Below the pieces are notes generated by a model. The model had not been told where the DNA came from and did not search any database. It worked only from the letters and a program-made list of their open reading frames with translations. Below, piece after piece: positions 35,838 to 48,184 of a stretch of 64,000 bases of DNA. The stretch is taken from contig NZ_JALHAG010000009.1 in the NCBI RefSeq assembly GCF_022819085.1, positions 1 to 64,000 of the forward strand. The letters run 5' to 3'. Within the stretch, counting starts at the first letter, position 1. Each line of letters starts with the position of its first letter. The translations under genes were made by a program, and so were the position numbers. This stretch comes from Planococcus ruber. GTDB lineage: Bacteria > Bacillota > Bacilli > Bacillales_A > Planococcaceae.

Positions 35838-37415
35838 TCACTCTATATTCCCATGTTTTTCTGACAAGGTTGTACGTTTTGACCAAATAACGAATAATAT
35901 CGCTAAAATAACAATTACCACTCCTAAAGCCAGCAAAAGGGAATTGGTAAAACCTATGACAATATACCCTACTGCCGCAATTACTGCAGCTGTAATTGCG
36001 TATGGCAACTGAGTAACGACATGGTCCATATGGTTGCTCCCAGCTCCTGTAGAAGACAAAATCGTCGTATCAGAAATCGGCGAACAGTGGTCGCCGAATA
36101 CAGCGCCAGCTAAAACTGCTGACAACGTCGGCAATAATAATTCCGGTTCAGCTTGAGACATGATTTGCCCTGCGATCGGCAGCAAAATACCGAATGATCC
36201 CCAAGAAGTACCGGTAGAAAAAGCCATGACACCTGCCAGCAAGAAAAGCAAGACCGGCAAGATGGAAGTCGGCATATTTGCTTCCGTCACTACATCCGCC
36301 AAATACTGTCCCGTTTCCAGGTTGCCAATCAAATACGTCAATGACCATGCAAATACAAGGATCAGAACCGCTCCAATCATCGATTTGATTCCAGCGAAAA
36401 TTCCTTTTCCTATCCAACCGGCTGTCGCTGTTTCATTTTTTCGCATCTGCAATAGATAGAGAAGAATGGAAGTTAAAGCTCCGAGGCCTCCGCCCACTAA
36501 TAATGAGGCCGGAACGTCCGTGTTTTCGAAAATCAGCCAGATATCAAAAACCTGATCTGAGTTTTGGTAACCTGTCCAAATCATAGCCCCGACTGTTCCG
36601 GCAACCAATACCAAGATCGGCAACAATAAATCAAGAACCCGGCCATGGGAATGGCTTGGAAATTCCTCTTTCATTTCGCCCGGAATTGTTTTAGCCGGAT
36701 CGAACAATTGGCCTTTCGTAATTGCCAGCTTCTCATGCTTTTTCATTTCACCAAAATCCACATCGCGGATGGCTACAAAAAAGACAATGGCTAGGGAAGC
36801 GACCACATAGAAGTTCATTGGCGCCATCCATATAAAAGCTTCCAGAGCGGAGGACTCAACATAAGTTTGGCCCGCTAATATGGTAGCTACAATACCGATA
36901 ATGGCAGCGCCCCAGCTCGATACAGGCGACACCACACAGACAGGCGCAGCTGTCGAATCGATAAAATAAGCGAGTTTCGCGCGTGATACTTTATAACGGT
37001 CCGTAATTGGACGGGCAACTTGCCCTACTGCCAGGGCATTGAAATAATCGTCAATGAAAATGACAATCCCTAAAATTACTGTTACTACCTTAGCGCCTCT
37101 TCTCGATTTAATCCGAGTAGATGCCCACTCCGCAAAAGCGTGGCTTCCGCCAGACAAGCTGACAAAAGCGGTGATGACTCCTAAAAGCAGCAAGAAAAGA
37201 ATAATGAATACATTATAAGCATTGAAGCCCCCGTCCCAAAAAATAACCGCAAAAGACATGTAGAGCTCTTTTAATGCCGCTACCGGCGCAAATGAAGTGT
37301 AAATAAATGCTGCCGCGACAATCCCTGCTCCAAGGGACAACAGTACGCGCCGCGTCAATAATACCATCGCAATGGCGATAATTGGCGGCAAAATTGAGAA
37401 AATCGTATTCTCCAT
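35838..37415 (-). CDS. lysW: NhaC-family carrier under lysine riboswitch (LysW-type lysine transporter)
   Basis: The 525-residue membrane protein has about 12 helices and belongs to the NhaC/YqkI antiporter-like family (IFIDDYFNALAVGQ, SWGSFGILLPIA, GDHCSPISDT). By homology alone it would be called an Na+/H+ or malate/lactate antiporter. Its mRNA leader is, however, a lysine riboswitch followed by a terminator. NhaC-family genes under L-boxes have been proposed as lysine transporters (LysW). Lysine uptake is therefore the best call. The start has AAGGAGG upstream. Confidence 0.82.
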   Translation of the reverse strand: MENTIFSILPPIIAIAMVLLTRRVLLSLGAGIVAAAFIYTSFAPVAALKELYMSFAVIFWDGGFNAYNVFIILFLLLLGVITAFVSLSGGSHAFAEWASTRIKSRRGAKVVTVILGIVIFIDDYFNALAVGQVARPITDRYKVSRAKLAYFIDSTAAPVCVVSPVSSWGAAIIGIVATILAGQTYVESSALEAFIWMAPMNFYVVASLAIVFFVAIRDVDFGEMKKHEKLAITKGQLFDPAKTIPGEMKEEFPSHSHGRVLDLLLPILVLVAGTVGAMIWTGYQNSDQVFDIWLIFENTDVPASLLVGGGLGALTSILLYLLQMRKNETATAGWIGKGIFAGIKSMIGAVLILVFAWSLTYLIGNLETGQYLADVVTEANMPTSILPVLLFLLAGVMAFSTGTSWGSFGILLPIAGQIMSQAEPELLLPTLSAVLAGAVFGDHCSPISDTTILSSTGAGSNHMDHVVTQLPYAITAAVIAAVGYIVIGFTNSLLLALGVVIVILAILFVIWSKRTTLSEKHGNIE

Positions 37416-37449
37416 GAAAAAATCCTCCTTTTTTAGTAGGATGGAAGAG

Positions 37450-37490
37450 AAAAAAGGCTGATTGTCTTCCCCAAGGGTACAATCAGCCTT
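37450..37490 (-). terminator. Riboswitch-controlled terminator
   Basis: AAGGCTGATTGT pairs with ACAATCAGCCTT (perfect 12 bp) and is followed by U6, 35 bp before the lysW start codon. It is the expression platform of the upstream lysine riboswitch. Confidence 0.93.
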
Positions 37491-37514
37491 CTACAATTCG
37501 TCTGTGTGATCAAA

Positions 37515-37700
37515 CATCAAACATCCCTGTAGCTCTTCATTTGCGCAAAACGCAAATGACAGTGCCATTCTTCTTCAGAATGACCCCAGCACTTTTTCCA
37601 TTGACTGTGAAAAAAGAACTTCGGCAAAATTTCCTTTCAGATGCGTTCAACGTTGTCAAACTCGCGCACCGTACTGATAAATTCCGCAGCCTCTACCCAT
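37515..37700 (-). ncRNA. Lysine riboswitch (L-box) aptamer
   Basis: In minus-strand order the leader shows the L-box core: GTAGAGGCTGCG, CAGTA, CTGAAAGG, TTGCCGAAG, GTGCTGGGG, GGCACTGTC, a long P5-type hairpin (CATTTGCG/CGCAAATG) and closing AGAGCTAC. The order and spacing match lysC-type lysine aptamers. It sits between a sigma-A promoter and a perfect terminator, so excess lysine should stop transcription of the NhaC-family gene. Confidence 0.93.
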
Positions 37701-37722
37701 CGATATAATTTATTTCTTAGTT

Positions 37723-37751
37723 AGCATAGCCCATAATTAAGACAAAATCAA
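37723..37751 (-). promoter_or_regulatory. Promoter of the lysine riboswitch transcript
   Basis: TTGATT (37746-37751), 17-nt spacer and TATGCT (37723-37728) on the minus strand, just upstream of the aptamer. The -35 box lies close to the end of the yunD gene. Confidence 0.55.
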
Positions 37752-37776
37752 CTGTGTTTCAAGTTCGAATATTCTT

Positions 37777-39120
37777 TCATTTTAACGTTTTGCTTCTGAA
37801 ATATTGGCTAAATACATCCCGCAGGAATTCAGGCATAAAGTATTTTTTCGGAGCGCGTTTCAAGGACGGGAAAAAATAGCCGAACGTGAACATATCCAAA
37901 GTGATCAGTTTATAGGTTTGGTCTGGATTCGCTGGAATTTCCCCGATGAATAATTGCCGATTCTCCATGGACAGATTGATGCGGATCATTTTGCCGAAAA
38001 CCGCTCCCCGGAAACCCATCCCTTTCAATTCAATTTTCGGCCAATCGGCATTCAACGATTGCAGATAAATTTCTTTCAGCTCGGCGCCTGTCAATTCGAT
38101 TAAACAAGGATTGATCGGATGTGGCAGCATCTTATGAAAATCGTAGCGCGTCGCTGTCCCGAGCGGCATATTTTCCATAAAGAGGCCTGCATTGAAGATG
38201 GCGCAATCCGCACCTGAAAATTCAATCATCGCTTCCCCAAACATCTCAGCAAGTTTCGAGTCCCTAAACCAGTCTGCATCCAGTACCTGTTCATTGTAGA
38301 AAATTGGATCATTCAATTGTTCTTTGCCTTGTGCAATGAGCAAATCATCAAAATCTTCTTCTACACTTTGAAGCAAAGCTGTTTCGATTAAATCCGCTTC
38401 TTTGGCGCCGGTTTCTAAATCGACCGCGATATGGCCGATGTACATGCCAAATTTGCCTGCCGCTCCAAGCAATGTATCCCCTATTACTTTCCCTTCATGG
38501 AAAATGTGGTGGGTGTGTGCGCCAAGCAAAACATCGATTTCCGGACATAACTCCACTAGCTGTTCATCTTCTTTTATGCCGAGATGAGACAGGCAGATGA
38601 TGAAATCCGCTTGATCTTTAACCGTTTCAACGGCTTGAACAATTGAATCCTTCGCATCGGTCACTGTCCATCCCAAACGCCGATAGAACGGCGTGAATTC
38701 GGCTGTAGCCCCGACCAAAGCCAGCCTTATCCCGCTCTTTGTTTCCATTACATGAAAAGCTTTTGCCCATTCTGGGCGGCTGCCATCCAAATCAAATAAA
38801 TTCGCCACAATGACTTCAAAATCCGCTTGCAGATAAAGCGAATTGAGCTCTTCTTTCGCCAAGGTGATGCCTTCATTATTGCCGATGGTCACAGCGTCGT
38901 AGCCTGCGCCGTTCAGCAATTCGATATTCCCTTTACCGGAAGTTCCTTCGGTGAAAGGGTGCGAGCGGTCCACGTGGTCGCCGATATCCAGGACTAGGCA
39001 AAAATCTCCCGCTTCTTCGTGCCAGCGCTTTCGCTCTTTCAGTAATGACCGGATGCGCGGCCAATTTGCAAAATGGCTGTGCACATCGTTTGTATGATAA
39101 ATGTGAAGGGTTTCACCCAT
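37777..39120 (-). CDS. yunD: 5'-nucleotidase/metallophosphatase family protein (YunD-like)
   Basis: The 447-residue protein has an N-terminal calcineurin-like metallophosphatase domain with TNDVHSH (10-16), DIGDHVDRSHP and GNNEG metal motifs. A C-terminal 5'-nucleotidase domain follows. It lacks a signal peptide, so unlike most 5'-nucleotidases of this family it is cytoplasmic. It probably hydrolyses nucleotides or related phosphoesters. It lies 13 bp downstream of yunE and probably forms an operon yunF-yunE-yunD. Confidence 0.87.
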   Translation of the reverse strand: MGETLHIYHTNDVHSHFANWPRIRSLLKERKRWHEEAGDFCLVLDIGDHVDRSHPFTEGTSGKGNIELLNGAGYDAVTIGNNEGITLAKEELNSLYLQADFEVIVANLFDLDGSRPEWAKAFHVMETKSGIRLALVGATAEFTPFYRRLGWTVTDAKDSIVQAVETVKDQADFIICLSHLGIKEDEQLVELCPEIDVLLGAHTHHIFHEGKVIGDTLLGAAGKFGMYIGHIAVDLETGAKEADLIETALLQSVEEDFDDLLIAQGKEQLNDPIFYNEQVLDADWFRDSKLAEMFGEAMIEFSGADCAIFNAGLFMENMPLGTATRYDFHKMLPHPINPCLIELTGAELKEIYLQSLNADWPKIELKGMGFRGAVFGKMIRINLSMENRQLFIGEIPANPDQTYKLITLDMFTFGYFFPSLKRAPKKYFMPEFLRDVFSQYFRSKTLK

Positions 39121-39133
39121 GACTTACACCTCT

Positions 39134-39961
39134 TTAAGAACTAAATATTCCTTCGTAAACAGACCGGAGCCCTAAAACCAACAAAGCAATCCGCAAAATA
39201 ACGACGAGTGTCCCGGAATCCACTTTTTTATTCCATGCGGCTCCTATTTTTGCCCCGACATAGGCTCCTGGCACCACTGCCAGCGTATAAAGCCATGGAA
39301 CGTTGCCAAGCGAAAGATGGGTGATGGAATTGACAATGGCCGATAAAAACACCATGAACATCGAAGTCCCAACCGCCACATGGGGAGGAAATAAGAACAG
39401 TAGAATCATGGCCGGCACCATGATCGATCCGCCGCCAATGCCGAATAAACCAGAGGCAAAGCCTACGCCAAATGTTAATAGCAGCGCAAACCACACAGGA
39501 TAGCCGTATACATATTCCTTGTTCATCGAATCCCGGAAAGTGAAATTCCGGCCGTTTTGCACAAACCAATGGACCGCTTTTAACCGGTCTTTCACCAATA
39601 ATAACAAGGCCAGAAAAACCAATAGAATACCGAAATACAATTGAAATGAAGGAAGATCCAATCCTTTATTGACAAAAGCACCGATAATCGTCCCCGGTGC
39701 GCTGCCGGCAAAAAAGAGCAGGCCGCTCCGGTAATCCACTGTCTTGACTTTCATATAAGAAAGCGTAGAGGACAGGCCGGTGAAAATCATCATGATCACA
39801 GATAGCCCGACAATTTTCTGAGGCGGAAGTTCTGGAAAAAAGGCGAACGAAGTTCCGAGAAAAAGCATCGCCGGCACTAAAATAACGCCGCCTCCAAGGC
39901 CGATTAGCGCTCCGACGATACCCGAAAGCAAACCGACAAGCGCGATCAAAAGAAAGATCAT
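39134..39961 (-). CDS. yunE: TauE/SafE-family membrane protein (YunE)
   Basis: The 275-residue protein has about eight helices in two repeats with glycine-rich motifs GLGGGVILVPAMLF and GIGGGSIMVPAMILL. Members export or import sulfur-containing organic anions such as sulfite or sulfoacetate; the substrate is unknown here. The ATG at 39961 overlaps the yunF stop codon by one base (TGATG) and has GGAGGG upstream. Confidence 0.88.
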   Translation of the reverse strand: MIFLLIALVGLLSGIVGALIGLGGGVILVPAMLFLGTSFAFFPELPPQKIVGLSVIMMIFTGLSSTLSYMKVKTVDYRSGLLFFAGSAPGTIIGAFVNKGLDLPSFQLYFGILLVFLALLLLVKDRLKAVHWFVQNGRNFTFRDSMNKEYVYGYPVWFALLLTFGVGFASGLFGIGGGSIMVPAMILLFLFPPHVAVGTSMFMVFLSAIVNSITHLSLGNVPWLYTLAVVPGAYVGAKIGAAWNKKVDSGTLVVILRIALLVLGLRSVYEGIFSS

Positions 39962-40821
39962 CAAAACCCTCCATCGAATAAATCAAGCTGCTTCGGCGAT
40001 AGTCCATTGAATTCCAATCCGTTCATTTCCTGGAATTGCTTCGCATCTCCTGCGGCGTGTCCGCCAGAGTTATTATTGAAAACAATATAAACCCGGTCCG
40101 TCGATTTTTCCAGAAGTTTGGCCGCTTCGCTGATTTCTGCCAGTTCTTTTTCATTATAATCGTAAAGATAGCGCACTTCCCGCCATTTTTGGCCATGGCC
40201 CGGATTCAGCCAGCCATGGACATTTCGCCCATGGAGCCGTATCAAAACTTTGTCTTCCCGTGTAGATACAGGAACCAAAGGAATCGATCCTTCGCCCGCT
40301 TGCGGTTCATCGCAGACAGAGTGAATCAGGTTGTTCTCTCTGAAAAACTCAAGCGTCTTATCGCGAAGTTCAGGCGCATACCAGGATTGATGGCGGAATT
40401 CTACCGCCAGATCGAATTCTTTCAGGCGGCCCGTGATTTCACGGATCTGCTCCACATTGTCTTTTTGGCAATCAAACCACGGGGGAAACTGCAATAGCAC
40501 CATCGCCAATTTTCCAGCTTCTTTTAGCGGCCGTATCGATAAAATAAAGGCCTCGAACATTTTGTCACGGCTTTCAAACGGGTTTTCTCCCCGTTGATGC
40601 CCAGTCATCCCCTGGTAAGCTTTGACGACAAATTGGAAGCCTTCCGGCGTTTCGTTGATCCACTTCCGGATATTCCGTTCAGGCTGGACCGCATAGAAAG
40701 AAGAATCCAATTCTACAATTGGAAAATGTGCACTATAGTCAATTAACTTTTCTGTTTTTTTAGAACCTGGGCTATAGACATCCGGATGGTCGCCCCATCC
40801 AGTCAATCCTACATATATCAT
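39961..40821 (-). CDS. yunF: DUF72 protein (YunF)
   Basis: The 286-residue protein has the DUF72 TIM-barrel-like pattern: GLTGWGDHPDVY at the start, ELDSSFYAVQPERN, and AVEFRHQSWY near the middle. The near C-terminal YIVFNNNSGGHAAGDAKQ motif is also typical. The function is unknown. It is the first gene of the yunFED operon and has TTGGAGG upstream. Confidence 0.88.
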   Translation of the reverse strand: MIYVGLTGWGDHPDVYSPGSKKTEKLIDYSAHFPIVELDSSFYAVQPERNIRKWINETPEGFQFVVKAYQGMTGHQRGENPFESRDKMFEAFILSIRPLKEAGKLAMVLLQFPPWFDCQKDNVEQIREITGRLKEFDLAVEFRHQSWYAPELRDKTLEFFRENNLIHSVCDEPQAGEGSIPLVPVSTREDKVLIRLHGRNVHGWLNPGHGQKWREVRYLYDYNEKELAEISEAAKLLEKSTDRVYIVFNNNSGGHAAGDAKQFQEMNGLEFNGLSPKQLDLFDGGF

Positions 40822-40993
40822 GAGTCCGCCTCCAATATTCGTTGTTATTTTATGATAGCATAGAAAAAATAAGGCGTCTTATTAAGAGCTGCCTTTGAAG
40901 GAAAAGGATGCTTATAAAGCGAAAATATCCTTTATTCCCTTTTCCCAGTTCCTTCCGAAATTACACTTATCTATAGAACAGGAGCAAGCCGCC

Positions 40994-41668
40994 ATGAAAA
41001 AAACGTGGGATCATCAAGCACTTGTTGAAAAATTTGAAGCGAACCGGAATGGGGAGCTGGCTTTGCCGATGGCTGCTTATATGCGCAACCAATTCCCTTT
41101 TCTCGGCATTAAAACCCCGCTCAGAAACGCTTTATTAAAACAGCAGTTCGAAGAATATCACTTGCCTTCAACCGATCAGCTCATTGAAGAAGTCTGGAAA
41201 CTATACCGCTTGCCGGAGCGGGAATATCATTATGCCGCCATCGCTTTGCTTGAAAAAAGGAAGGGCCAGTTAACGCTAAAAGACCTCCCTGCTTTAAGGC
41301 AGTTTATTGAAAGCGACTCTTGGTGGGACAGCGTAGATTCGATTGCACCAAAAATTGTCGGCCATGTTGTGGCTACAGACCGGCTGCAGGGATCAGCTAT
41401 CATGCTTGAATGGTCAGAGGCTGATAATATGTGGACAAATCGGGCCGCTATTTTGCACCAATTGAAATACAAACGGGAGACCGACAGAGAATTATTGGCT
41501 ATGATCGTTCAGCAGCACGCAGCCTCTACAGAATTCTTCATCCAGAAATCGATCGGTTGGGCATTGCGGGAATATGCCAAAACCAATCCGGAATGGGTCG
41601 GGTCTTTTACGGGACGTCATTCGCTTATGCCGCTCAGCCGACGGGAAGCATTGAGAAATATCCATTAA
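40994..41668 (+). CDS. DNA alkylation repair enzyme (AlkD-like HEAT-repeat protein)
   Basis: The 224-residue protein is made of helical HEAT-like repeats with the family stretch WWDSVDSIAPKIVGH and IQKSIGWALREYAKTNP. AlkC/AlkD-like enzymes remove alkylated bases as glycosylases. The ATG at 40994 (MKKTWDHQ) follows CAGGAG; the longer in-frame reading from 40895 lacks a good site. It converges on sufB, with a terminator between. Confidence 0.9.
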   Translation: MKKTWDHQALVEKFEANRNGELALPMAAYMRNQFPFLGIKTPLRNALLKQQFEEYHLPSTDQLIEEVWKLYRLPEREYHYAAIALLEKRKGQLTLKDLPALRQFIESDSWWDSVDSIAPKIVGHVVATDRLQGSAIMLEWSEADNMWTNRAAILHQLKYKRETDRELLAMIVQQHAASTEFFIQKSIGWALREYAKTNPEWVGSFTGRHSLMPLSRREALRNIH

Positions 41669-41706
41669 GAAACTGGTATGCTGCCGATAAAATGAGCAGG
41701 ATTAAC

Positions 41707-41740
41707 AAAAAAGCCCGGCGCCTTATAGGCACCGGGCTTT
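41707..41740. terminator. Terminator between the alkylation repair gene and sufB
   Basis: AAGCCCGGTGCC pairs with GGCGCCGGGCTT around a short loop, with six U on the sufB strand. Confidence 0.88.
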
Positions 41741-41753
41741 CTGTATTGGAAAA

Positions 41754-43151
41754 TTAACCGATAGAGCCTTCCATTTCGAACTTGATTAAACGGTTCATTT
41801 CTACCGCATATTCCATTGGAAGTTCTTTTGTGAACGGTTCGATAAAGCCCATTACGATCATTTCTGTCGCTTCTTGCTCAGAAACGCCGCGGCTCATCAA
41901 GTAGAACAATTGCTCTTCCGATACTTTCGAAACTTTCGCTTCGTGCTCCAATGAAACATTGTCGTTCAAGATTTCATTGTAAGGGATGGTATCTGAAGTT
42001 GACTGGTTGTCCATGATCAACGTGTCACATTCAATGTTTGAACGTGCGCCATCCGCTTTACGGCCGAAACGGACAATTCCTCGGTACGATACTTTACCGC
42101 CTTGTTTCGAAATGGATTTCGAAACAATTGAAGATGAAGTATTCGGAGCCAAGTGAATCATTTTAGCTCCAGCATCCTGGTGCTGCCCTTTCCCTGCAAT
42201 CGCAATGGAAAGCGTCATTCCGCGAGCGCCTTCACCGCGAAGGTAGACAGCTGGGTATTTCATCGTCAATTTAGAACCGATGTTGCCGTCGATCCATTCC
42301 ATTGTACCGTTCGCATCAACGAATGCGCGTTTTGTTACAAGGTTGTAGACGTTGTTCGCCCAGTTTTGGATCGTTGTATAACGGCAGTAAGCATCTTTTT
42401 TCACAATGATTTCAACAACTGCTGAGTGAAGTGAATTCGTTGTATAAACCGGTGCTGTACAGCCCTCTACATAGTGAACGCTTGCGCCTTCATCAACGAT
42501 AATCAATGTACGTTCGAATTGTCCCATGTTTTCCGAGTTGATGCGGAAATAAGCTTGAAGCGGAGATTCCACTTTAACGCCTTTTGGCACATAGATGAAC
42601 GATCCGCCTGACCATACCGCTGTATTTAGCGCAGCAAATTTATTGTCAGCAGCTGGAATAACCGTCTGCCAGTACTCTTTGAACAGGTCTTCGTTTTCGC
42701 GAAGCGCAGCGTCCGTGTCTTTAAAGACGATGCCCATGTCCTCAAGTTCCACTTTCATGTTGTGGTAAACCACTTCTGATTCATACTGCGCAGAAACACC
42801 GGCAAGGTATTTTTGCTCCGCTTCAGGAATCCCTAATTTGTCGAATGTGGCTTTGATTTCGTCTGGAACTTCGTCCCATGAAGTTTGGCTCGCTTCCGAC
42901 GGTTTTACATAATACGTAATTTCGTCAAAATTCAAAGCGTTTAAATCTCCGCCCCATTGCGGCATTGGCATTGAATAGAACAATTTCAATGCTTTTAAGC
43001 GTGATTCGAGCATCCATTCCGGTTCACTCTTGATGTTTGAGATTTCACGAACGATTTCTTCCGTCAATCCGCGTTTTGAGCGGAAAACGGATACGTCTTT
43101 GTCGTGGAACCCATATTTATAATCACCGATTTCCGGCATTTTTTTAGCCAT
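41754..43151 (-). CDS. sufB: Fe-S cluster scaffold protein SufB
   Basis: The 465-residue protein is the scaffold of the SufBCD complex. The beta-helix core (about 150-430) and the conserved C-terminal [14 protein letters not shown] region are present. The length equals B. subtilis SufB. The start is the second of two tandem ATGs (43151), 7 nt after GGAGG; an in-frame extension of 27 residues upstream overlaps sufU and is unlikely. It is the last gene of sufCDSUB. Confidence 0.95.
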   Translation of the reverse strand: MAKKMPEIGDYKYGFHDKDVSVFRSKRGLTEEIVREISNIKSEPEWMLESRLKALKLFYSMPMPQWGGDLNALNFDEITYYVKPSEASQTSWDEVPDEIKATFDKLGIPEAEQKYLAGVSAQYESEVVYHNMKVELEDMGIVFKDTDAALRENEDLFKEYWQTVIPAADNKFAALNTAVWSGGSFIYVPKGVKVESPLQAYFRINSENMGQFERTLIIVDEGASVHYVEGCTAPVYTTNSLHSAVVEIIVKKDAYCRYTTIQNWANNVYNLVTKRAFVDANGTMEWIDGNIGSKLTMKYPAVYLRGEGARGMTLSIAIAGKGQHQDAGAKMIHLAPNTSSSIVSKSISKQGGKVSYRGIVRFGRKADGARSNIECDTLIMDNQSTSDTIPYNEILNDNVSLEHEAKVSKVSEEQLFYLMSRGVSEQEATEMIVMGFIEPFTKELPMEYAVEMNRLIKFEMEGSIG

Positions 43152-43171
43152 CATCGTTCCTCCGTTCTTCG

Positions 43172-46135
<2,964 letters not shown>

Positions 46136-46153
46136 GTTAGTCTCCCCTTCCAA

Positions 46154-46933
46154 TTATGCTTCCTGTCCTACAGTCTCGTCTTCAATTCCAAGTTCAGCTT
46201 TGATCCAGTCATAGCCTTCCGCTTCCAGTTTGTGAGAAAGTTCTTCTCCGCCTGATTTCACGACACGGCCCTGCATCATTACGTGGACATGGTCCGGAGT
46301 GATGTAGTTCAGCAAACGCTGGTAGTGAGTGATGATCAAGCAGCCGAAGTCTTCGCCTCTCATTTGGTTAACGCCTTCAGAAACTACTTTCAATGCATCA
46401 ATGTCCAAACCGGAATCGATTTCATCAAGAACAGCGATTTTCGGTTTGATCATCATCATTTGAAGAATTTCGTTGCGTTTTTTCTCGCCGCCGGAGAAAC
46501 CTTCGTTCAAGTAGCGCTGAGCCATATCCTGGTCCATATCAAGAACGTCCATTTTCTTATCCAATTCACGGATGAATTTCATCAATGAAATTTCATCGCC
46601 TTCTTCACGGCGAGCATTCATAGCCGAACGCATAAAGTCGGCATTCGTCACACCAGAAATTTCGCTTGGGTATTGCATTCCAAGGAAAAGGCCAGCGCGA
46701 GCGCGTTCATCAACTTCCATCTCCAGAACGTCTTCGCCGTCCAAAGTGATGCTTCCTTGCGTCACTTCATATTTAGGATGGCCCATAATAGCTGAAGCCA
46801 ATGTAGATTTCCCAGTTCCGTTAGGTCCCATGATTGCATGGATTTCCCCTGTATTAATTGTTAAGTTCACACCTTTTAAAATCTCTTTGTCTTCGATTTT
46901 AACGTGTAAATCTGTAATGACCAAAGTTGACAT
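46154..46933 (-). CDS. sufC: Fe-S assembly ATPase SufC
   Basis: The 259-residue ABC-type ATPase has Walker A GPNGTGKS (36-43), signature [18 protein letters not shown] and Walker [12 protein letters not shown]. It powers cluster assembly on SufBD. The ATG at 46933 follows GGAGG; an in-frame GTG/ATG 13 codons upstream lacks one. It opens the suf operon. A possible promoter (TTGCTA-N17-TAAGAT, about 46996-47024) lies in the 230-bp upstream spacer, which shows no other clear element. Confidence 0.95.
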   Translation of the reverse strand: MSTLVITDLHVKIEDKEILKGVNLTINTGEIHAIMGPNGTGKSTLASAIMGHPKYEVTQGSITLDGEDVLEMEVDERARAGLFLGMQYPSEISGVTNADFMRSAMNARREEGDEISLMKFIRELDKKMDVLDMDQDMAQRYLNEGFSGGEKKRNEILQMMMIKPKIAVLDEIDSGLDIDALKVVSEGVNQMRGEDFGCLIITHYQRLLNYITPDHVHVMMQGRVVKSGGEELSHKLEAEGYDWIKAELGIEDETVGQEA

Positions 46934-47159
46934 GTAAATACCTCCATAAAGTGAATTTTGAATGGAAACCATTCTTAATTAGTATCATTCTAATCTTAAC
47001 CCAAATCCACTTGAGTAGCAAATCTTTAAACCGAATCAAAAATTGTGTTAAAAACATTTTATAACCCTTATTTTAACAAGGTTTTTAAAGAGAAATTCCA
47101 TTTGAGCTGCATGAATTTTATTTTCAATACCGCTCAACTAAATGAGAATACATATCAAT

Positions 47160-47186
47160 AAAAAAACCAGCGCTCATTCGCGCTGG
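47160..47186 (-). terminator. Terminator downstream of the small reading frame
   Basis: CCAGCGC/GCGCTGG with a 6-nt loop is followed by seven U on the minus strand. It indicates a transcript ending here, separate from suf. Confidence 0.85.
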
Positions 47187-47199
47187 CCCTGCTTTTCTA

Positions 47200-47391
47200 T
47201 TAGTCACGGTGTACTAGACGCTCTAAACGAGCAGCCACTTGCTGGCCTTGCTGATAATCTCGTTCTCTCCGTTGTTCCACTTGTACAATCTTGTCAGTGT
47301 CGTTTTGATATTCGTCGATACCAAATCCGTGTACGTCTCTAAACGCCTGTTCCATCTTTTCGGTATGTTCAATTCCGTGTGAATCGATAAT
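47200..47391 (-). CDS. Small hypothetical protein with non-standard or damaged start
   Basis: The open frame between stops spans 47200-47415. It encodes a charged, helix-prone protein (IDSHGIEHTEKMEQAF, ending RLERLVHRD) and is followed by a perfect terminator. No ATG, GTG or TTG exists near its 5' end. AGAGAGGAA is well placed for an ATT codon at 47391. A TATAAT box (about 47426-47431) lies just upstream. A +1 frame carries ATG-AGA-GTG-AAA, so a one-base shift would restore a normal start. An internal ATG at 47355 would give 51 residues. Confidence 0.5.
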   Translation of the reverse strand: MIDSHGIEHTEKMEQAFRDVHGFGIDEYQNDTDKIVQVEQRRERDYQQGQQVAARLERLVHRD

Positions 47392-47509
47392 GAACCATTC
47401 CTCTCTGATTTTGTTTCACTCTCATTATACCCCTTGTTTTCCAGCAAAAACCCATTTAAGCGGATTTTTCTGAAATTAGCCCCATCGTCGGATAAAATTG
47501 ATGTAAAAC

Positions 47510-47537
47510 AAAAGACCCAGGCTAGGCTGGGTCTTCA
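47510..47537 (-). terminator. Terminator of the lipoprotein gene
   Basis: AAGACCCAG/CTGGGTCTT with a 6-nt loop and a U-rich tail on the minus strand, directly after the stop codon. Confidence 0.88.
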
Positions 47538-47544
47538 GAGTTGA

Positions 47545-48078
47545 TTATTGAGATACTTCGTTAAGAAGGCTTGAAGGAATTAATCCCTGCTCTTCTAGTA
47601 ATGCGTTAAGTTTTTCATCAGCCTCTGTGAATTTTGCGTTTGCTGCTTCAAAAGAAGGCGCTTCTTTTGTCAGCTCTTCCGCTTTCATGTCGTAAGCTTC
47701 TTTAATCGATGCGAATGAAGTTTCAAGATCTGCTTGCTGCTCTTCCAACTCAGCAGGAATTTCAATTCCCTCGACAGCTTTCGCTGATTCTTCTGCTGAA
47801 GTTTTTGCAGCATCTTTCATTGTTTGAAGATCTGAACCTTCTGGAAGCGTTTCTTCCGCTTGGGCATTTTCATAAGCGTTCAAGTCGCCGTCAACTGCGT
47901 TGATCGTTTTCGAAATGGAAAGATAGAATTTCATCATTTCCTGTTTTACATCCCCATTTTGCTCAGTTGTTTCTTCTGTTTCTTTATCGGTTGAAGCTTT
48001 TTCATCAGAAGCTGTATCATCGCTGCAAGCCCCTAAAAATAATGCAGCCGAAAAGCCGATTGCAAGTAGTTTTTTCAT
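47545..48078 (-). CDS. Putative lipoprotein of unknown function
   Basis: The 177-residue protein has a lipoprotein signal (MKKLLAIGFSAALFLGAC, lipidated C18). A Thr/Glu/Asp-rich linker (19-45) leads to a helical acidic domain (about 46-177). The pattern resembles surface lipoproteins of the YkyA type, but no motif fixes a role. A good binding site (AAGGGGGAA) precedes the ATG, and the gene is monocistronic. Confidence 0.8.
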   Translation of the reverse strand: MKKLLAIGFSAALFLGACSDDTASDEKASTDKETEETTEQNGDVKQEMMKFYLSISKTINAVDGDLNAYENAQAEETLPEGSDLQTMKDAAKTSAEESAKAVEGIEIPAELEEQQADLETSFASIKEAYDMKAEELTKEAPSFEAANAKFTEADEKLNALLEEQGLIPSSLLNEVSQ

Positions 48079-48184
48079 GATGTTTTCCCCCTTGGTATCA
48101 TAATCCTTCCATATAATAGCATAAGCCTATAAAAGCGTATATAGTTGGGGGAATAGCCGGAATAGAGCAAATTTCAAATGTATT

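Noticed and set aside
46973-46987. Fur-box-like sequence upstream of sufC (TGATACTAATTAAGA)
   Set aside because: It matches the 7-1-7 Fur consensus at only about 11 of 14 positions, and the two halves are not symmetric, so it was not listed as a feature.
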